Notes: generated by a model from the sequence alone, not told the origin. A stretch of DNA of 64,000 bases from Aurelia coerulea (GCA_039566865.1 CM076952.1:13164501-13228500), one strand, 5' to 3'. Shown: positions 41,630 through 52,851, numbered from the stretch's first letter. Program-made: numbers and translations.

Positions 41630-44140
41630 ATTTTCACTGGATTACAAACTCCGAATAACAAAAGGGCTAAGTCCCAAGTGGCTAATTGTGCTTCACGTAG
41701 CCCTCTGCGCATGAATTTAAGGCCCCAAGGGGATTCATCGTATTTAAGCATGAGCTGGACCCCCGGCGGGTCAGCTCTAGGGGTCCAAGTGTAACCATGC
41801 TTGTCTGGCAACTTTTCAAGTTGACCCTTTTCTCTGATTTTGGATGGAGAAAACAACCCCTTTCACGGGCTTTTCTCTGACAAATTTGGAAAATAATGGC
41901 CCTTTTTACAGGATTTCTCTGACAAATCTATAAGATAGGACTTTTCAAGTGGGGGTGATAAATAGCGTGGTGAACATATATATCAAGCTCTACATAATGC
42001 TACTACAGTACAGGCCTTGCCCACATTAACATATTTTCTTGCCTAAGAATTCTTGTTCAGAAACATTTAAAGTCTTTGTGTGGCTCAAGAATACTGGAAC
42101 ATAATTCCTGTCATGTTATTGTGTACATGGCCTGTACTACAACTTGTAAATGGGTGATACTTGAATAACAAATGCCAGCGTGTTTGCTTTATATGATAGA
42201 AAATGGCTAGACTGTAAAAAAAACCATTTTTTGACAAATTGTTAAAATAACAAAATTGGTATGACTGTGACTATGCACTTGCAGTTAACCAAAAAACAAT
42301 GATAGAACTGATTTAACAAACATTTACGATATGCAACATTATTTGGGAAATCTTTACTGCTCCAGCAGCTAATTACTAGGAGGTGAAGCAAGAACATACA
42401 CAATTCCATCTGATCTGCAAATATATATGTAGTTTATTCAACAACAAATACAACTGTTGTGTTGGCGAATCTAACTTCAGTTGGTAAACATGTAAAGTTA
42501 ATGGCAGAGATAGGATTATTTAGGTAGCATATATGATTATTCTCCACAAAAGCAAAAATTCAATCAACCAAACCAACCAAGCTTTGACTTAGGCCATATA
42601 ATAATATCTACCGGCATTTGCAAAATAACGGGCACATTTATCAGCGATGAACTACCCAAGGCTTCCTACACTAAACGGCAGATTTCAAAGCAAAAGTGAA
42701 CTCTTACCTATAACTTCAACCAAGCTCAAAAGAGAGGTATTCTCTCTCCAATATAACATTATCATCCACAATCCACTGCCATCTTTGGCCAAATAGAAGC
42801 AACAACTACAACAACTAACAGTTTTGGCGCGAAAAACCAAAGAGCCCCTACACAGTGCCAGAGTACCAAAGTACTCCTGAATGAAGACACTAACTTAGAT
42901 GTAAGATTTCTATTCCTTTAATAGAAGTCGTCCAAGGCATTGCTAAAAGTCGATAATTAGCTACCCTGGCGAAAGGCAAAGAAGGAACCTGAAGCGGATG
43001 GTTGGTAATGTTGTTTTGTGCAATTAATTGCCTTTTTAGGCCCAACAAAGGGCAGCCAGTTGACATTGTTGACTGACACTGACAGTAACAGAGAATAACA
43101 CATGAGACAAAACTAAACAACAAACAGTCACTTTCTTTAGATAATTTGACCTACAGTCGAGTCGTATTTGCAGAGAACATATAAAGCACACCAGACACAC
43201 AAATAAGGATATACTATCTTGTTTTGAAGAAGAAAAAACATCTGGAATTCCAAACTTGGCAATAATGGCAATGGCAAATGTTGCATTGTAATAATAGTCA
43301 AAAAACACATGTGCAGTGACATTACTATCACTGATCAGCATCAAGCATATCCAGCAAGGTTTTATGCTACATGTTGCTGATGTTCTATGAACAAATAAAT
43401 TTGTTGCCAGTTTGAAATAATATTTGCAACATCCTTTCCTTTTCACTGGGGTACTGCAAAAAGCTGTGGGAGACAGACAATATTCCATTACTTCTATGGT
43501 GAATAATTGAATATTAATATTTTACTGGTTCTTATGTCAAATTGTTTATGTTTCTATTTTCAACGTGCAATGGGCTAACAATTATTGCTTCTAAAAAGGA
43601 GATAGAATTGGTTTCTGCATTGCAAGGTGATTGCACTTGTTTTTTTGTGTGCATCAACACCACCATCTACCTTGGCTAAAAATTCTCAAGGATCTTTTAA
43701 GAGTTCTCAATGCACACAAGAATTCTTGAGGGGTATAAGAAAGACTTCAAAAATTCATTCAGAATTTCCAAGAATTTCCAAATAATTTTTAGTGAAGACA
43801 ACAGTGGTGTCAATGCATGCAAGACCTGTATTTCAAAAAGGATATCATCACCTGACTTGAATTGTTGTTGCAGTTGTTATTGGTTTCTGGTGATTTTATC
43901 ATTTAACTTATGATGAAAAATGCTGGAAATATATTTTTACCCCTTATTTTGAAAATCTAGGATTTTTTTCTCAAAAAACTACCCTTTTTCCTGGTTTCTC
44001 TGTCCTAGGTTTGATGAAGATTTTGCCCCCTTTCTCAGAGATTTCGTAGACGAGCATGGTTACACTTGGACCCCTAGAGCTGACCCGCCGGGGCTGGACC
44101 ACGCCTAGTGCATTCCAAGCAACAATCTCCGCGAACTGCA
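41630..44140 (+). mobile_element. TTTTCACTGGATTAC MITE, partial copy split by a 2.3-kb insertion
   Basis: 41630-41761 and 44101-44140 together are nearly identical to 54998-55165 of the complete MITE. After about 44140 the similarity is lost, so the right end is missing. TA precedes 41630. Confidence 0.85.
41762..44092. mobile_element. 2.3-kb CCCGG-ended element with 8-bp target duplication
   Basis: The TIRs of about 40 bp start CCCGGCGGGTCAGCTCTAGG and match at both ends, flanked by GCTGGACC (41754-41761, 44093-44100). The undisturbed sequence at about 55120 carries a single GCTGGACC, proving the insertion. Subterminal TTTCTCTGA-type boxes occur at both ends (41830-41930; 43985-44045). No convincing transposase is present; the minus frame 43488-43036 has no recognised motif. 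The superfamily is unassigned. Confidence 0.85.
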
Positions 44141-44149
44141 TCTCAAAAT

Positions 44150-44304
44150 CGAAACAGAGAGAACCGTCACTGCCATGGCACAGTCAGCACAGCAGCCAGT
44201 GCAAATTTCTGATGCTGAAGTCACTGCAGTTCTATAAAATCAAGGGGAACCTGCTCAACAACCAGCAATACCAAATCCAGCAGTTGCAAATGCACCTGCC
44301 CGAA
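44150..44304 (+). pseudogene. Possible exon relic ending at a splice-donor-like site
   Basis: One frame reads ELHLKIETERTVTAMAQS, then QISDAEVTAVL, a TAA stop, and QGEPAQQPAIPNPAVANAPA, ending at ACAACG|GTGAGT. The uniform amphipathic-to-Pro/Ala/Gln composition and the consensus donor suggest a former exon of a gene or of a retroelement gag-like ORF. It is unidentified. Confidence 0.3.
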
Positions 44305-44935
44305 CAACGTGAGTTTTGTTTTCATTTTTTGCAGTTTCTTGCTGTTCTCATAGCTGCACGTGTGATATTTCACTGCTATTTTGGTGCATAGGCCTAGAAA
44401 CAGCGAGTTTTTATGAAGGTTTTATCTTCACTAGCTCTTATACAGCTGCCCTTTGTTTTTTCACCGCATTCTATTTCAACACACAGTTTTTGGTTTTATT
44501 CTTTTTGTCTTTCGTCAAGACCAGTTTTTCAAAAAGTTTTCTTAAGGGTGTTGCAGCAGTTCTATAGGGTCACATAAAAGGGCTACTCATAAATTTCACT
44601 CAAACTGAAAAACAAGAAAAGGGTAGTTGAGGTTTTAACAAGGCCACGTGCTATATGTTCACAAAACGTAGGATATTTATTCTTTCCGAGGGGTGTATCA
44701 TTCTTCAAGAAAGCGTACGAGAACTTTATTCTATTTTTTGTTTTACTACAGGTTTTTTAGGGATATTTTTATGTTTTTTACTCAAATAGGTTGTCTTTTT
44801 GCCTAAGGCAATTTTTTGCAGAGTGATACGCCTCTCAATTTTTCTCGTAAACCGTTAAAGCTTAACCTTTTGCTTGCGGTCGTAAAAAAAACAAGCAAAC
44901 AAAGAATTTATAATTAACATTTGAGTACGCTCCCG
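44305..44935. other. Unassigned AT-rich sequence
   Basis: No gene is recognised between the exon-like patch and the satellite arrays. Confidence 0.4.
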
Positions 44936-44941
44936 ATGAAG

Positions 44942-45120
44942 GTTAATTCATTCGCCTCCGTTGAAGCTTAAGTTGTTCGCTTCCGTTGAAGTTTAAGTTG
45001 TTCGCTTCCGTTGAAGCTTAATTCGTTTGAGTGCATTGAAGATTGATTCGTTCGCTTTCGTTGAAGCTTAATTCGTTCGCTTCCATTGAAGCTTAATTTG
45101 TTCGCTTCCGTTGAAGCTTA
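44942..45120 (+). repeat. 25-bp satellite array (~7 units)
   Basis: Tandem units of the form CGTTGAAGCTTAA(T/G)T(C/T)GTTCGCTTC repeat at an exact 25-bp period with a few substitutions. The array runs directly into the 64-bp array. Confidence 0.85.
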
Positions 45121-46040
45121 ATAATTTTAGTAGGTTATTTTCTATTCCCCTTTTTGCCGTTAAAACTTATCATTCGCTTACGGTCTTAATCTAGATTAGG
45201 TTATTTTTATCCCCTTTTGCCGTTGAAGCTTAGTCATTCGCTTACGGCCTAAAGACAGATTATAGGTTTGTTTTTATTCTCTTTTGCCGTTAAAGCTTTA
45301 TCATTCGTTCACGGTCTAAAAATATGTTAGGTTACTTTTATTCTCTTTTGCCGTTGAAGCTTAATTATTCGTTAACGGCCTAAAAATTGATTAGGTTACT
45401 TTTATTCTCTTTTGCCGTTGAAGCAGCTTAATCATTCGCTTACTGCCTAAAAATAGATTAGGTTACTTTTATTCTCTTTTGCCGTTGAAGCTTAATCATT
45501 CGCTTATGGCCTAAAAATTGATTAGGTTATTTTTATCCTCTTTTGCCGTTGAAGCTTAATCATTCGCTTACTGCCTAAAAATAGATTAGGTTACTTTTAT
45601 TCTCTTTTGCCGTTGAAGCTTAATCATTCGCTTATGGCCTAAAAATTGATTAGGTTATTTTTATCCCCTTTTGCCGTTGAATCTTAATCATTCGCTTTCG
45701 GCCTAAAAATAGATTAGGTTATTTATAGTCCCTCTAGCCGTTGAAGCTTAACTATTCGCTTACGGCCTGAAGACAGATTATAGGCTTGTTTTATTCTCTT
45801 TTGCCGTTGAAGCTTAATCATGCGCTTACGGCCTAAAAATTAATTAGGTTACTTTTATTCTTTTGCCGTTGAAGCTTAATCATTCGTTCACGGCCTAAAA
45901 ATGGATTAGGTTACCTTTATTCTCTTTTGTCGTTGAAGCTTAATCATTCGCTTACGGCCTAAAGACAGATTATAGGTTTGTTTGTTGTGCTCTTTTGCCG
46001 TTAAAGCTTAATCATTCGCTTACGGCCTAAAAATGAATTA
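45121..46040 (+). repeat. 64-bp satellite array (~14 units) derived from the 25-bp unit
   Basis: Each unit consists of the same 25-bp unit (GTTGAAGCTTAATCATTCG core) plus a 39-bp segment containing CTAAAAATNGATTAGGTTAC and TTTATTCTCTTTTG. The unit includes GCCGT...ACGGC, able to form a short hairpin. A 128-bp dimer alternation (ACTGCC-type and ATGGCC-type) is visible at about 45440-45700, and a variant with AGACAGATTATAGG recurs three times. Confidence 0.9.
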
Positions 46041-46044
46041 AGAA

Positions 46045-46685
46045 ACTTAAATATAAAAAAGGCAATGTTTTAGAAGGAGGCCGTTCCCCCTGCAGACAGG
46101 GAGGCAGAAACGGACAAAATAACTGAAATTGGTTTTGATATCAAACATTCAACTAATTTCTTGCGTTTAAATTCATGCTATCCTTTGTTGCATACAACTG
46201 CTGTTATATCTTTTTATTCGTTGCCTTCAAATTTGGCAAACGAAGCTGGAGGCTCTTTTCCGTCAACGTCTTCCACAAACCCTTTTGTCCACACGCTCCA
46301 TCTCAGCCATTTGGGGATCTTACTAAAGATCTAATACATGGCCTCGTGCGATAGTTCTGAATGGCTGAGCTGGAGGGTACCCCCAAAAAGGTTTTACCAA
46401 AAAGTTTTTCTTAGTTCCTAATCTCTTTTTTAGTCCTAACCAAAAAAGCTATCTTTCGATACCATCATGGAAGAACTGAACAGCATGGAATGTTCTCGAA
46501 GAGAAATATCTTGGTGTAAAATAAGGGGTTACCCTCTTGCTCAGTCTTTCAGAATTTCTCTACCTGATAAAAGATATAAAAGACAGTTTTCAAAAATACT
46601 CCTTTCTAGAATTGGCTTTTCGAAATCCTGATTATTTGTTTGTGGTTGGAGAGCTTTACAATCAATTAGATAACTGAAAAACTGC
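46045..46685. other. Unassigned sequence with a short inverted repeat
   Basis: CTCCATCTCAGCCATT (about 46287) pairs with AATGGCTGAGCTGGAG (about 46360), a possible hairpin. No gene is seen. Confidence 0.4.
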
Positions 46686-48960
46686 ATGAAGGAAATTATT
46701 GCAAACTGCGGAGAGGCATTGGGCAGTGGAAACACTGCCGAGACCGTAATTATGGACCTTTCCAAAGCCTTTGACTGCTTGAATCCTAATTTATTAATCA
46801 CAAATTTATTGCATATGGATCTAGCAGAGGCGCCTTGCAGCTTATCCACAGTTATCTGGATAGACGAATGCAAAGAGTGAAGGTGAATGGGTCTTTCAGC
46901 ACGTGGAGAGATACTACCACAGGGACATGTTCTGGGGCCTCTTGCAGAATATGTAACTATGCCGATATCTTTTAACATCTATGTTTGCGATCGCAATCAT
47001 GAAAATATAATCAATCGTTTAGAAAAGGACACCCTATCCTTTCAGAGTGGTTTTAAAATAACTGCAAGAAGCTGTGGCGATAGTGCCAGTGGATGATTTT
47101 TGATAAAAAAAGCAACGATTTATCGATAAAACTTTGAACTACAACCTTCATAGAGAGTACAGAAGAAAAATTACTTGGTGTCACTTTGGACATACAATTT
47201 TCTTCATAGATACACGTGCAATCGTTATACAAGAAAGCAGATCAAAAGATTCTTGCTCTTTCACGTTTCTTCTATTTAATTGTCACAGAAAAACTCAAGC
47301 ACATCATGCGGATCTTTTATCTTATCCCAGTTCAGCTACTGCCCCTTAGTATGGGTGTTTTGTTACTGTAATCCTGTCACCAAGATAAACCACATTCACA
47401 AAAAGGCACTGATTTTCGCATACAAGGACAAGTTTTCTGACTAATGATGCACTTTTGACGAGAGATAACTCTGTATCTGTCCAAAACGGAATCTGCAGTT
47501 GTTGGTGACAGAGATCTACAAAACCAATTTGAGTATTACCCCAAGCTTTATGAATGAGATTTTCATTAGGAAGAATTCCCCCCTTATTATCTAAGAAACG
47601 AAAGTCTGTTACAAATGCCCAAGGCCCGATAAGCTCGGTTTGTGATAGAGAGTACTGTTTTCTTGGAATGTAAAACTGTGGCATGAACTTTCTAATGACA
47701 TTAAACAGTCATGTAATCTTCCCATCTTAAAAAAAAGCATAAAGGAGTGGAAGAGCAATGAATGCAACTGCAGATTGTGCAAAATGTTCGTAGCAGTGTC
47801 ATTGATTTGATTTGTATCATATATAATACCGGGTGTCCCAAAAAAAAGGTAACAGATTTGATAGGGACTAGCGATGAGAGTATAAGTCGAATCGATCCCA
47901 AATAAGTTTTGAAGTACTCTTGGATAGTTAACTTGAAGAATAATACCTCGTTTGTTGATATTTGCGCAAGGAGAGCTGAAATATTAATCTCGAAAGCCAA
48001 AATTTGCTTCCCTCTACAAACCAGAGCTTTTGGGTTTTGGCCTAAACTGCTAACGGCTGGTTAGGGGAATCTCCTCAGTCAAAGACATTTTTGGACAAGG
48101 ATCGGTCCTTTGGGTACTCGTTTGAAAAGAACGTAAAAAACTGAAAACTAACAAACAAATTAATGAATGTAGTCACTAAGGAATATTTTTCTCCAGTCAA
48201 AATGCATTTTTAAAAGTAAACCAAGCCAAGCACGAATGAGCATTTTTTATGTTCCCTTGGGCATATACGATTGCTTGTTTCGTAATAATTTCGTGAGAGA
48301 TGATGCAAAAAACATTTCATTCTAGCAATGAAAGTTGCAAGGTAGTCTATGTGTTAAAGCCTACGGGACTTATTTCGCTGATGAATAGCTTTTCTCAGGC
48401 AGGTGTAATTTAAAGTTTTTGTAGAATCAAGAAAGGGGTCTCTTCGGGGCTAAATTCTTGAATCTGATTGTAAAGTTCAGAGTCAGATTTCCACTAAAAT
48501 GTGTCCCTAAGCACAATATTTCTTGTTTGTATTTGGCTATGATTGAGGAGATTCCACAGCACTACGAGTTGACAGCTTAGGCCAAACTCCAAAAGCTCTG
48601 GTTTGGAGTAGGAGGCAAATTTGGACTTTCAAGATTAATATTCCAACTCTTGATGCACCAATATCAACAAACGAGGTATTAATCTTCAAGTTAACTATCT
48701 AAGAGTACTTCAAACTTACCAGGGGTCGAATCAACTTAAATTCTTATCGCTAGCCCCAATCAAATCTGTTACCTTTTTTTGGGACACCCGGTATATACCA
48801 TAGATATCGTGTATTGTTGAATTAATTACAGCTTAGCATATTAATTAGAACTATTTTACTTTGTACTTAATACAAATTTTGTTTTTGTTTTAGTAGGCAT
48901 CAATTAGCTGCAATTTAGCTACAACTTTTAACGCCTACTATAAAGATATTAATGATGGGA
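46686..48960 (+). pseudogene. Degenerate CR1/L2-like LINE split by a long-TIR DNA element
   Basis: Recognisable pieces: VIMDLSKAFDCLNPNLLI (46745), RMQRVKVNGSFSTW and SGA (about 46870-46940 across frames), RNLQLLVTEIYKTN (about 47490), and a terminal WNVKLWHELSNDIKQS region (about 47660-47720). The 3' UTR is interrupted at 47829-48791 by another element and resumes at 48794 with a hairpin homologous to the one at 18829-18867. Stops and frameshifts are numerous. It is the same family as 16905-18895. Confidence 0.75.
47829..48791. mobile_element. TA-flanked DNA element with ~230-bp TIRs
   Basis: The ends CCGGGTGTCCCAAAAAAA... and the complementary right end are flanked by TA (47827-47828, 48792-48793). 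The inverted similarity runs inward for about 230 bp (blocks GGTAACAGATTTGAT, GATAGTTAACTTGAAGA, CCTCGTTTGTTGATATT, AACCAGAGCTTTTGG). It is a Tc1/mariner-like non-autonomous element. Confidence 0.85.
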
Positions 48961-49345
48961 ACTTCTTTCATTTCAAAAATCAAAATCTATACATTTATAA
49001 TGGTTTAAAAATACTTCTTAGTAAAAGATATAGTAAATTTACAATTTCACAAATTAAGTATAAAAGAGCCGGTCATTCTTCTCTCTTTGTCAACGCAAAG
49101 ATATGACTGCTCGCTCGACTGCTCGCTCTCAGGAGTTTAATTAAGATTCTAGAATTCTTCAGAGTTCGAGGTGAGCTGGTTTATTCCATGGTTTGTTTCG
49201 CATACAAAATATGTAATACGTGCAACGAATCGTAATGTTTGTCATACATTTTAACACGTAATCCTTTTAGCCCTGGATCGTTCTGAGTTCGTTCAACACT
49301 GAAAAAAGTATCACAACTGGTTTCAAACTACTGGTTTCAAGACTA
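48961..49345. other. Sequence upstream of a hammerhead motif, possibly a Penelope-type terminal repeat
   Basis: No coding frame. GACTGCTCGCTC is tandemly repeated at about 49105-49130. It may belong to the same terminal repeat as the hammerhead at 49346. Confidence 0.35.
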
Positions 49346-49381
49346 CTGACGAAGGGCACGGCCCGATACGTTTAGTTTCGT
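49346..49381 (+). ncRNA. Hammerhead-ribozyme-like motif (solo Penelope-type terminus)
   Basis: CTGACGA, then stem II GGGC-ACG-GCCC, then GATA (canonical GAAA with one substitution) and CGTT. Upstream CAAGACTA can pair with downstream TAGTTTCG as stem I (eight positions, one mismatch, one G-U). The layout matches the minimal type-I hammerheads of Penelope-like elements. No Penelope coding sequence adjoins it, so it is probably a solo remnant. The GAAA change may have abolished cleavage. Confidence 0.65.
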
Positions 49382-50714
49382 TTTTCTATGGCGATAAAGT
49401 ATTATTTTTGATGAGTAATCAGTTATTTTTGCTATTCCCAAAGAACCCATGGATACATTGCCAAATATAACAGCATCGTATTTTCGTGAAAGAGTTTCGA
49501 CGAGTTCTGAATATTTGTGCTTTTTGATTACAAAGTCCTTTGTAATCTAAGAAGGGGCTTCGATGTCAGTCAGAAAGAAAGAAAGTAAGTAACCCACTTC
49601 CGTCACGCTCGTTAAAGCAATTGATTAACGTTTTATCTCTGCTAATTGGCACTGAAATAAAGAAAGCGCACAGAAAGCGCATACAAGACAGAAGTTTCCC
49701 GCGATCCTATAGCAACATTTGACGTCGGCTTATTTCATGTCAGACAGATTTGACACCGTAAGATGGATAAATCACCATGATGTTTACCCAGGCACAACAA
49801 CAAATTTACTCAGAATTGGCACGTTCTTGACTTCATTAGCAGCTTAATTATGTTAGAAAAATCGTTTTCTAGAACGAACGCATCATTAGCCACTTATTGA
49901 TAGTATTCATTATGCAAATAAGTCAACTTTGGAGGATGATGTAACCGGCGGCCTACACAGAGGCTAGCATTCGCAGCATCACCGAAGGTAGAAGGACCGT
50001 CCTCCTACACAGCTACGGATGCAAACGTCGCAGGCGAAGTTGAGAGGAAAGGTGCAGAATTACAGCAAACAATGGCGCATTGACTGGGGGAAGGCACGTG
50101 GTCACACTGAACCAAAACATCTCCATGCATATGATTCTGCACAGAGGTTATCTTCGTGACTGCTTGCCTCAAATTAGATGCCCGCGAATAGATACATTCT
50201 GCAGGGTTCCGTATAAGCAATTTTGCGTTATCGTGAATCTCACATGACATCTAATTTGATTGATTACAAAGTCCTTTGTAATCTAAGAAGGGGCTTCGAT
50301 GTCAGTCAGAAAGAAAGAAAGTAAGTAACCCACTTCCGTCACGCTCGTTAAAGCAATTGATTAACGTTTTATCTCTGCTAATTGGCACTGAAATAAAGAA
50401 AGCGCACAGAAAGCGCATACAAGACAGAAGTTTCCCGCGATCCTATAGCAACATTTGACGTCGGCTTATTTCATGTCAGACAGATTTGACACCGTAAGAT
50501 GGATAAATCACCATGATGCTTACCCAGGCACAACAACAAATTTACTCAGAATTGGCACGTTCTTGACTTCATTAGCAGCTTAATTATGTTAGAAAAATCG
50601 TTTTCTAGAACGAACGCATCATTAGCCACTTATTGATAGTATTCATTATGCAAATAAGTCAACTTTGGAGGATGATGTAACCGGCGGCCTACACAGAGGC
50701 TAGCATTCGCAGCA

Positions 50715-50993
50715 TCACCGAAGGTAGAAGGACCGTCCTCCTACACAGCTACGGATGCAAACGTCGCAGGCGAAGTTGAGAGGAAAGGTGCAGAATTCCA
50801 GCAAACAATAGCCCCATTGACTGGGGGAAGGCACGTGATCACACTGAACCAAAACATCTTCATGCATATGATTCTGCACAGAGGTTATTTTCGTGACTGC
50901 TTGTCTCAAACTGGATGCCCGCGAATAGAAACGTTCTGCAGGGTTCTGCATAAACATAAGTAATTTTGCATTATCGTAAATCTCACATGACAT
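50715..50993 (-). CDS. Small ORF conserved in all four U units
   Basis: A 92-codon frame (MSCEIYDNAKLLM..., SRASSLRQAVTKI, VLVQCDHVPSPSQW) recurs in the other U copies at 50005-50250 (minus, 81 codons), 51942-52196 (plus, 84 codons) and 53257-53535 (plus, 92 codons). Length differences of 6 and 9 bp between copies keep the frame, but the first copy has a 1-bp loss that changes its C-terminus. The protein matches no family I recognise. It could be a captured exon or a chance open frame in a recently copied repeat. Confidence 0.3.
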   Translation of the reverse strand: MSCEIYDNAKLLMFMQNPAERFYSRASSLRQAVTKITSVQNHMHEDVLVQCDHVPSPSQWGYCLLEFCTFPLNFACDVCIRSCVGGRSFYLR

Positions 50994-51520
50994 CTAATTT
51001 GAGACATACAAGGCGCTTAATTTTCTATTGAAGGCGACTTTAGCAGCAACACTCGTCTCTCTGACTGTAGCAGCATCAATGATCATTTGGGCTTATGGAG
51101 AAATCAATATTCAGTTTTCTTATGCTTGCTTAGCTCAGGTCGTACTTTGTAATCATCCAAAAGGATCTTATGTTTCTGTAAAGCATTCGCGTTCGATTCA
51201 AATCCCACAGTGAGTTCTATGAATACAGTTTCCGATTAAAAATGATCAAGAATAATAATAATTATGATAAACATAAGATCCTTTTGGATGATTACAAAGT
51301 CTGTCCTGAGCTAAACAAGCTAAGAATATCTGAATATTGATTTCTTCATAACCCCAAATGATCGTAGATGCTGTTTTTAGCTACAGCCAGAGGGATGAGT
51401 GTTGCTGCTAAAGTCGCCTTCAATGGAAAATCAAGCGCCTTGTATAAGAAAAAGAACCGCATCAAAGGCAATATTTTGGTCTTTATGTCAAACGAGAATG
51501 ATACGCAAAAATCAAAAGTC

Positions 51521-51910
51521 CCCGGGGGGTCTACATAATACAATAACCACCCGGGAATGTGCCTGCCAATAGGGTGTCATTTTCGGCTGAAAATTCCGGG
51601 ACAGGAGTATACCTTTTGCACCTTAATTCCGGGACCGGTGTGTCCTTTAGAGCTACTTTTTCCAGGACAGATCAGATCATCATTTAAAAAGTTACTCCAA
51701 TTCATGAACTTATTAAATTAAAATGTTAGTAGCGTTGGCAATTAGCGAGAAGTACTTTTAGTAACATCATTTTCATGAGAACCATCAATTTTCCCAATCT
51801 TATTCCAGGACAGGTATTATGTTTTCAGAATTTTATTCCAGGACAGGGTCATAAAATTTTGTTCTGGCAGGCACATTCCCGTTGTTTTTCTCCAAGGTAG
51901 ACCCCCCGGG
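51521..51910. mobile_element. CCCGG-ended element with 8-bp target duplication, box family member 2
   Basis: It starts CCCGGGGGGTCTAC and ends GTAGACCCCCCGGG, with CAAAAGTC duplicated at 51513-51520 and 51911-51918. A second inverted block GGGAATGTGCCTGCCA lies inside each end. Five boxes of the form TTCC(G/A)GGACAGG are spaced through the interior; one continues as AGTATACCTTTTG, like the boxes of the element at 19307-20493. It is 390 bp and non-coding. Confidence 0.85.
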
Positions 51911-52624
51911 CAAAAGTCATTACCCCTAGATTGCTTAGTTCGTGCACAAAACTATTGGTGCATTTGTGTCAAATGAGAAGTCATGTGAGATTTACGATAA
52001 CGCAAAATTACTTATGCAGAACCCAACAGAACGTTTCAATTGTTGCTATTCGCGGGCATCTAATTTGAGACAAGCAGTCACGAAGATAGCCTCTGTGCAG
52101 AATAATATGCATGAAGATGATTTGGTTCAGTGTGATCTCGTGCCTTCCCCCTGTCAATGGCGCCATTGTTTGCTGGGATTCTGCAACTTTCTGTAGCTGT
52201 GTAGGAGGGGGATCCTTCTACCTTCGGTGATGCTGCGAATGCTAGCCTCTGTGCAGGCCGCCGGTTACATCATCCTCTAAAGTTGACTTATTTGCATAAT
52301 GAGTACTATCAATAAGGCTAATGATTCGTTCGTTCTAGAAAACGATTGTTTTGACATAATTGAGCTGCTAATGAAGTCAAGAACGTGCCAATTCTGGGTA
52401 AATTTGTTGTTGCGTCAGGGTAAACATCTTGGTGATTTATCCATCTTAAGGTGTCAAATCTGTCTAACATGAAATAAGCCGACGTCAAATGTTCCTATAG
52501 GATCGGGGGAAACTTCTGTCTCGTATGCGCTTTATGTGCGCTTTCTTTATTTCAGTGCCAATTAGCTGAGATAAAACGTTAATCAATCGCTTTAACGAGC
52601 GTGACGGAAGTGGGTTACTTACTT

Positions 52625-52655
<31 letters not shown>

Positions 52656-52715
52656 TTCTCACTGACTGAAATCGAAGCCCCTTCTTAGATTACAAAGTGG
52701 ACTTTGTAATCAAAA

Positions 52716-52810
52716 ATGATAATAATGATAATGATGCTAATAATGATAATAATAATAATAGTAATAATAATAATAATTATTATTATAATTATAATGTATG
52801 GCAGACTATT
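52716..52810 (+). repeat. Imperfect AAT/ATG microsatellite
   Basis: A mixed run of AATGAT, AAT and ATT triplets lies next to the end of a U unit. Confidence 0.8.
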
Positions 52811-52851
52811 CTCCTCAACTACCACTAACGGGTAGAAGTCCTGAAAATATA

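Noticed and set aside
43036..43488. 150-codon minus-strand frame rich in Cys and hydrophobic residues
   Set aside because: It sits inside the 2.3-kb non-autonomous element, lacks any transposase motif or recognisable fold, and its composition is typical of chance frames in AT-rich DNA.
44942..46040. CRISPR array
   Set aside because: Regular repeats are present, but the inter-repeat segments are themselves near-identical, there are no cas genes, and the genome is eukaryotic; it is a satellite.
46541..46978. 145-codon minus-strand frame opposite the LINE relic
   Set aside because: It is the antisense shadow of the DLSKAF region of the degenerate LINE.
51177..51215. tRNA-derived SINE or tRNA T-arm (GTTCGATTC-like string)
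   Set aside because: Only a B-box-like string is present; no A box, no cloverleaf, and it lies in the loop of the U/V foldback.
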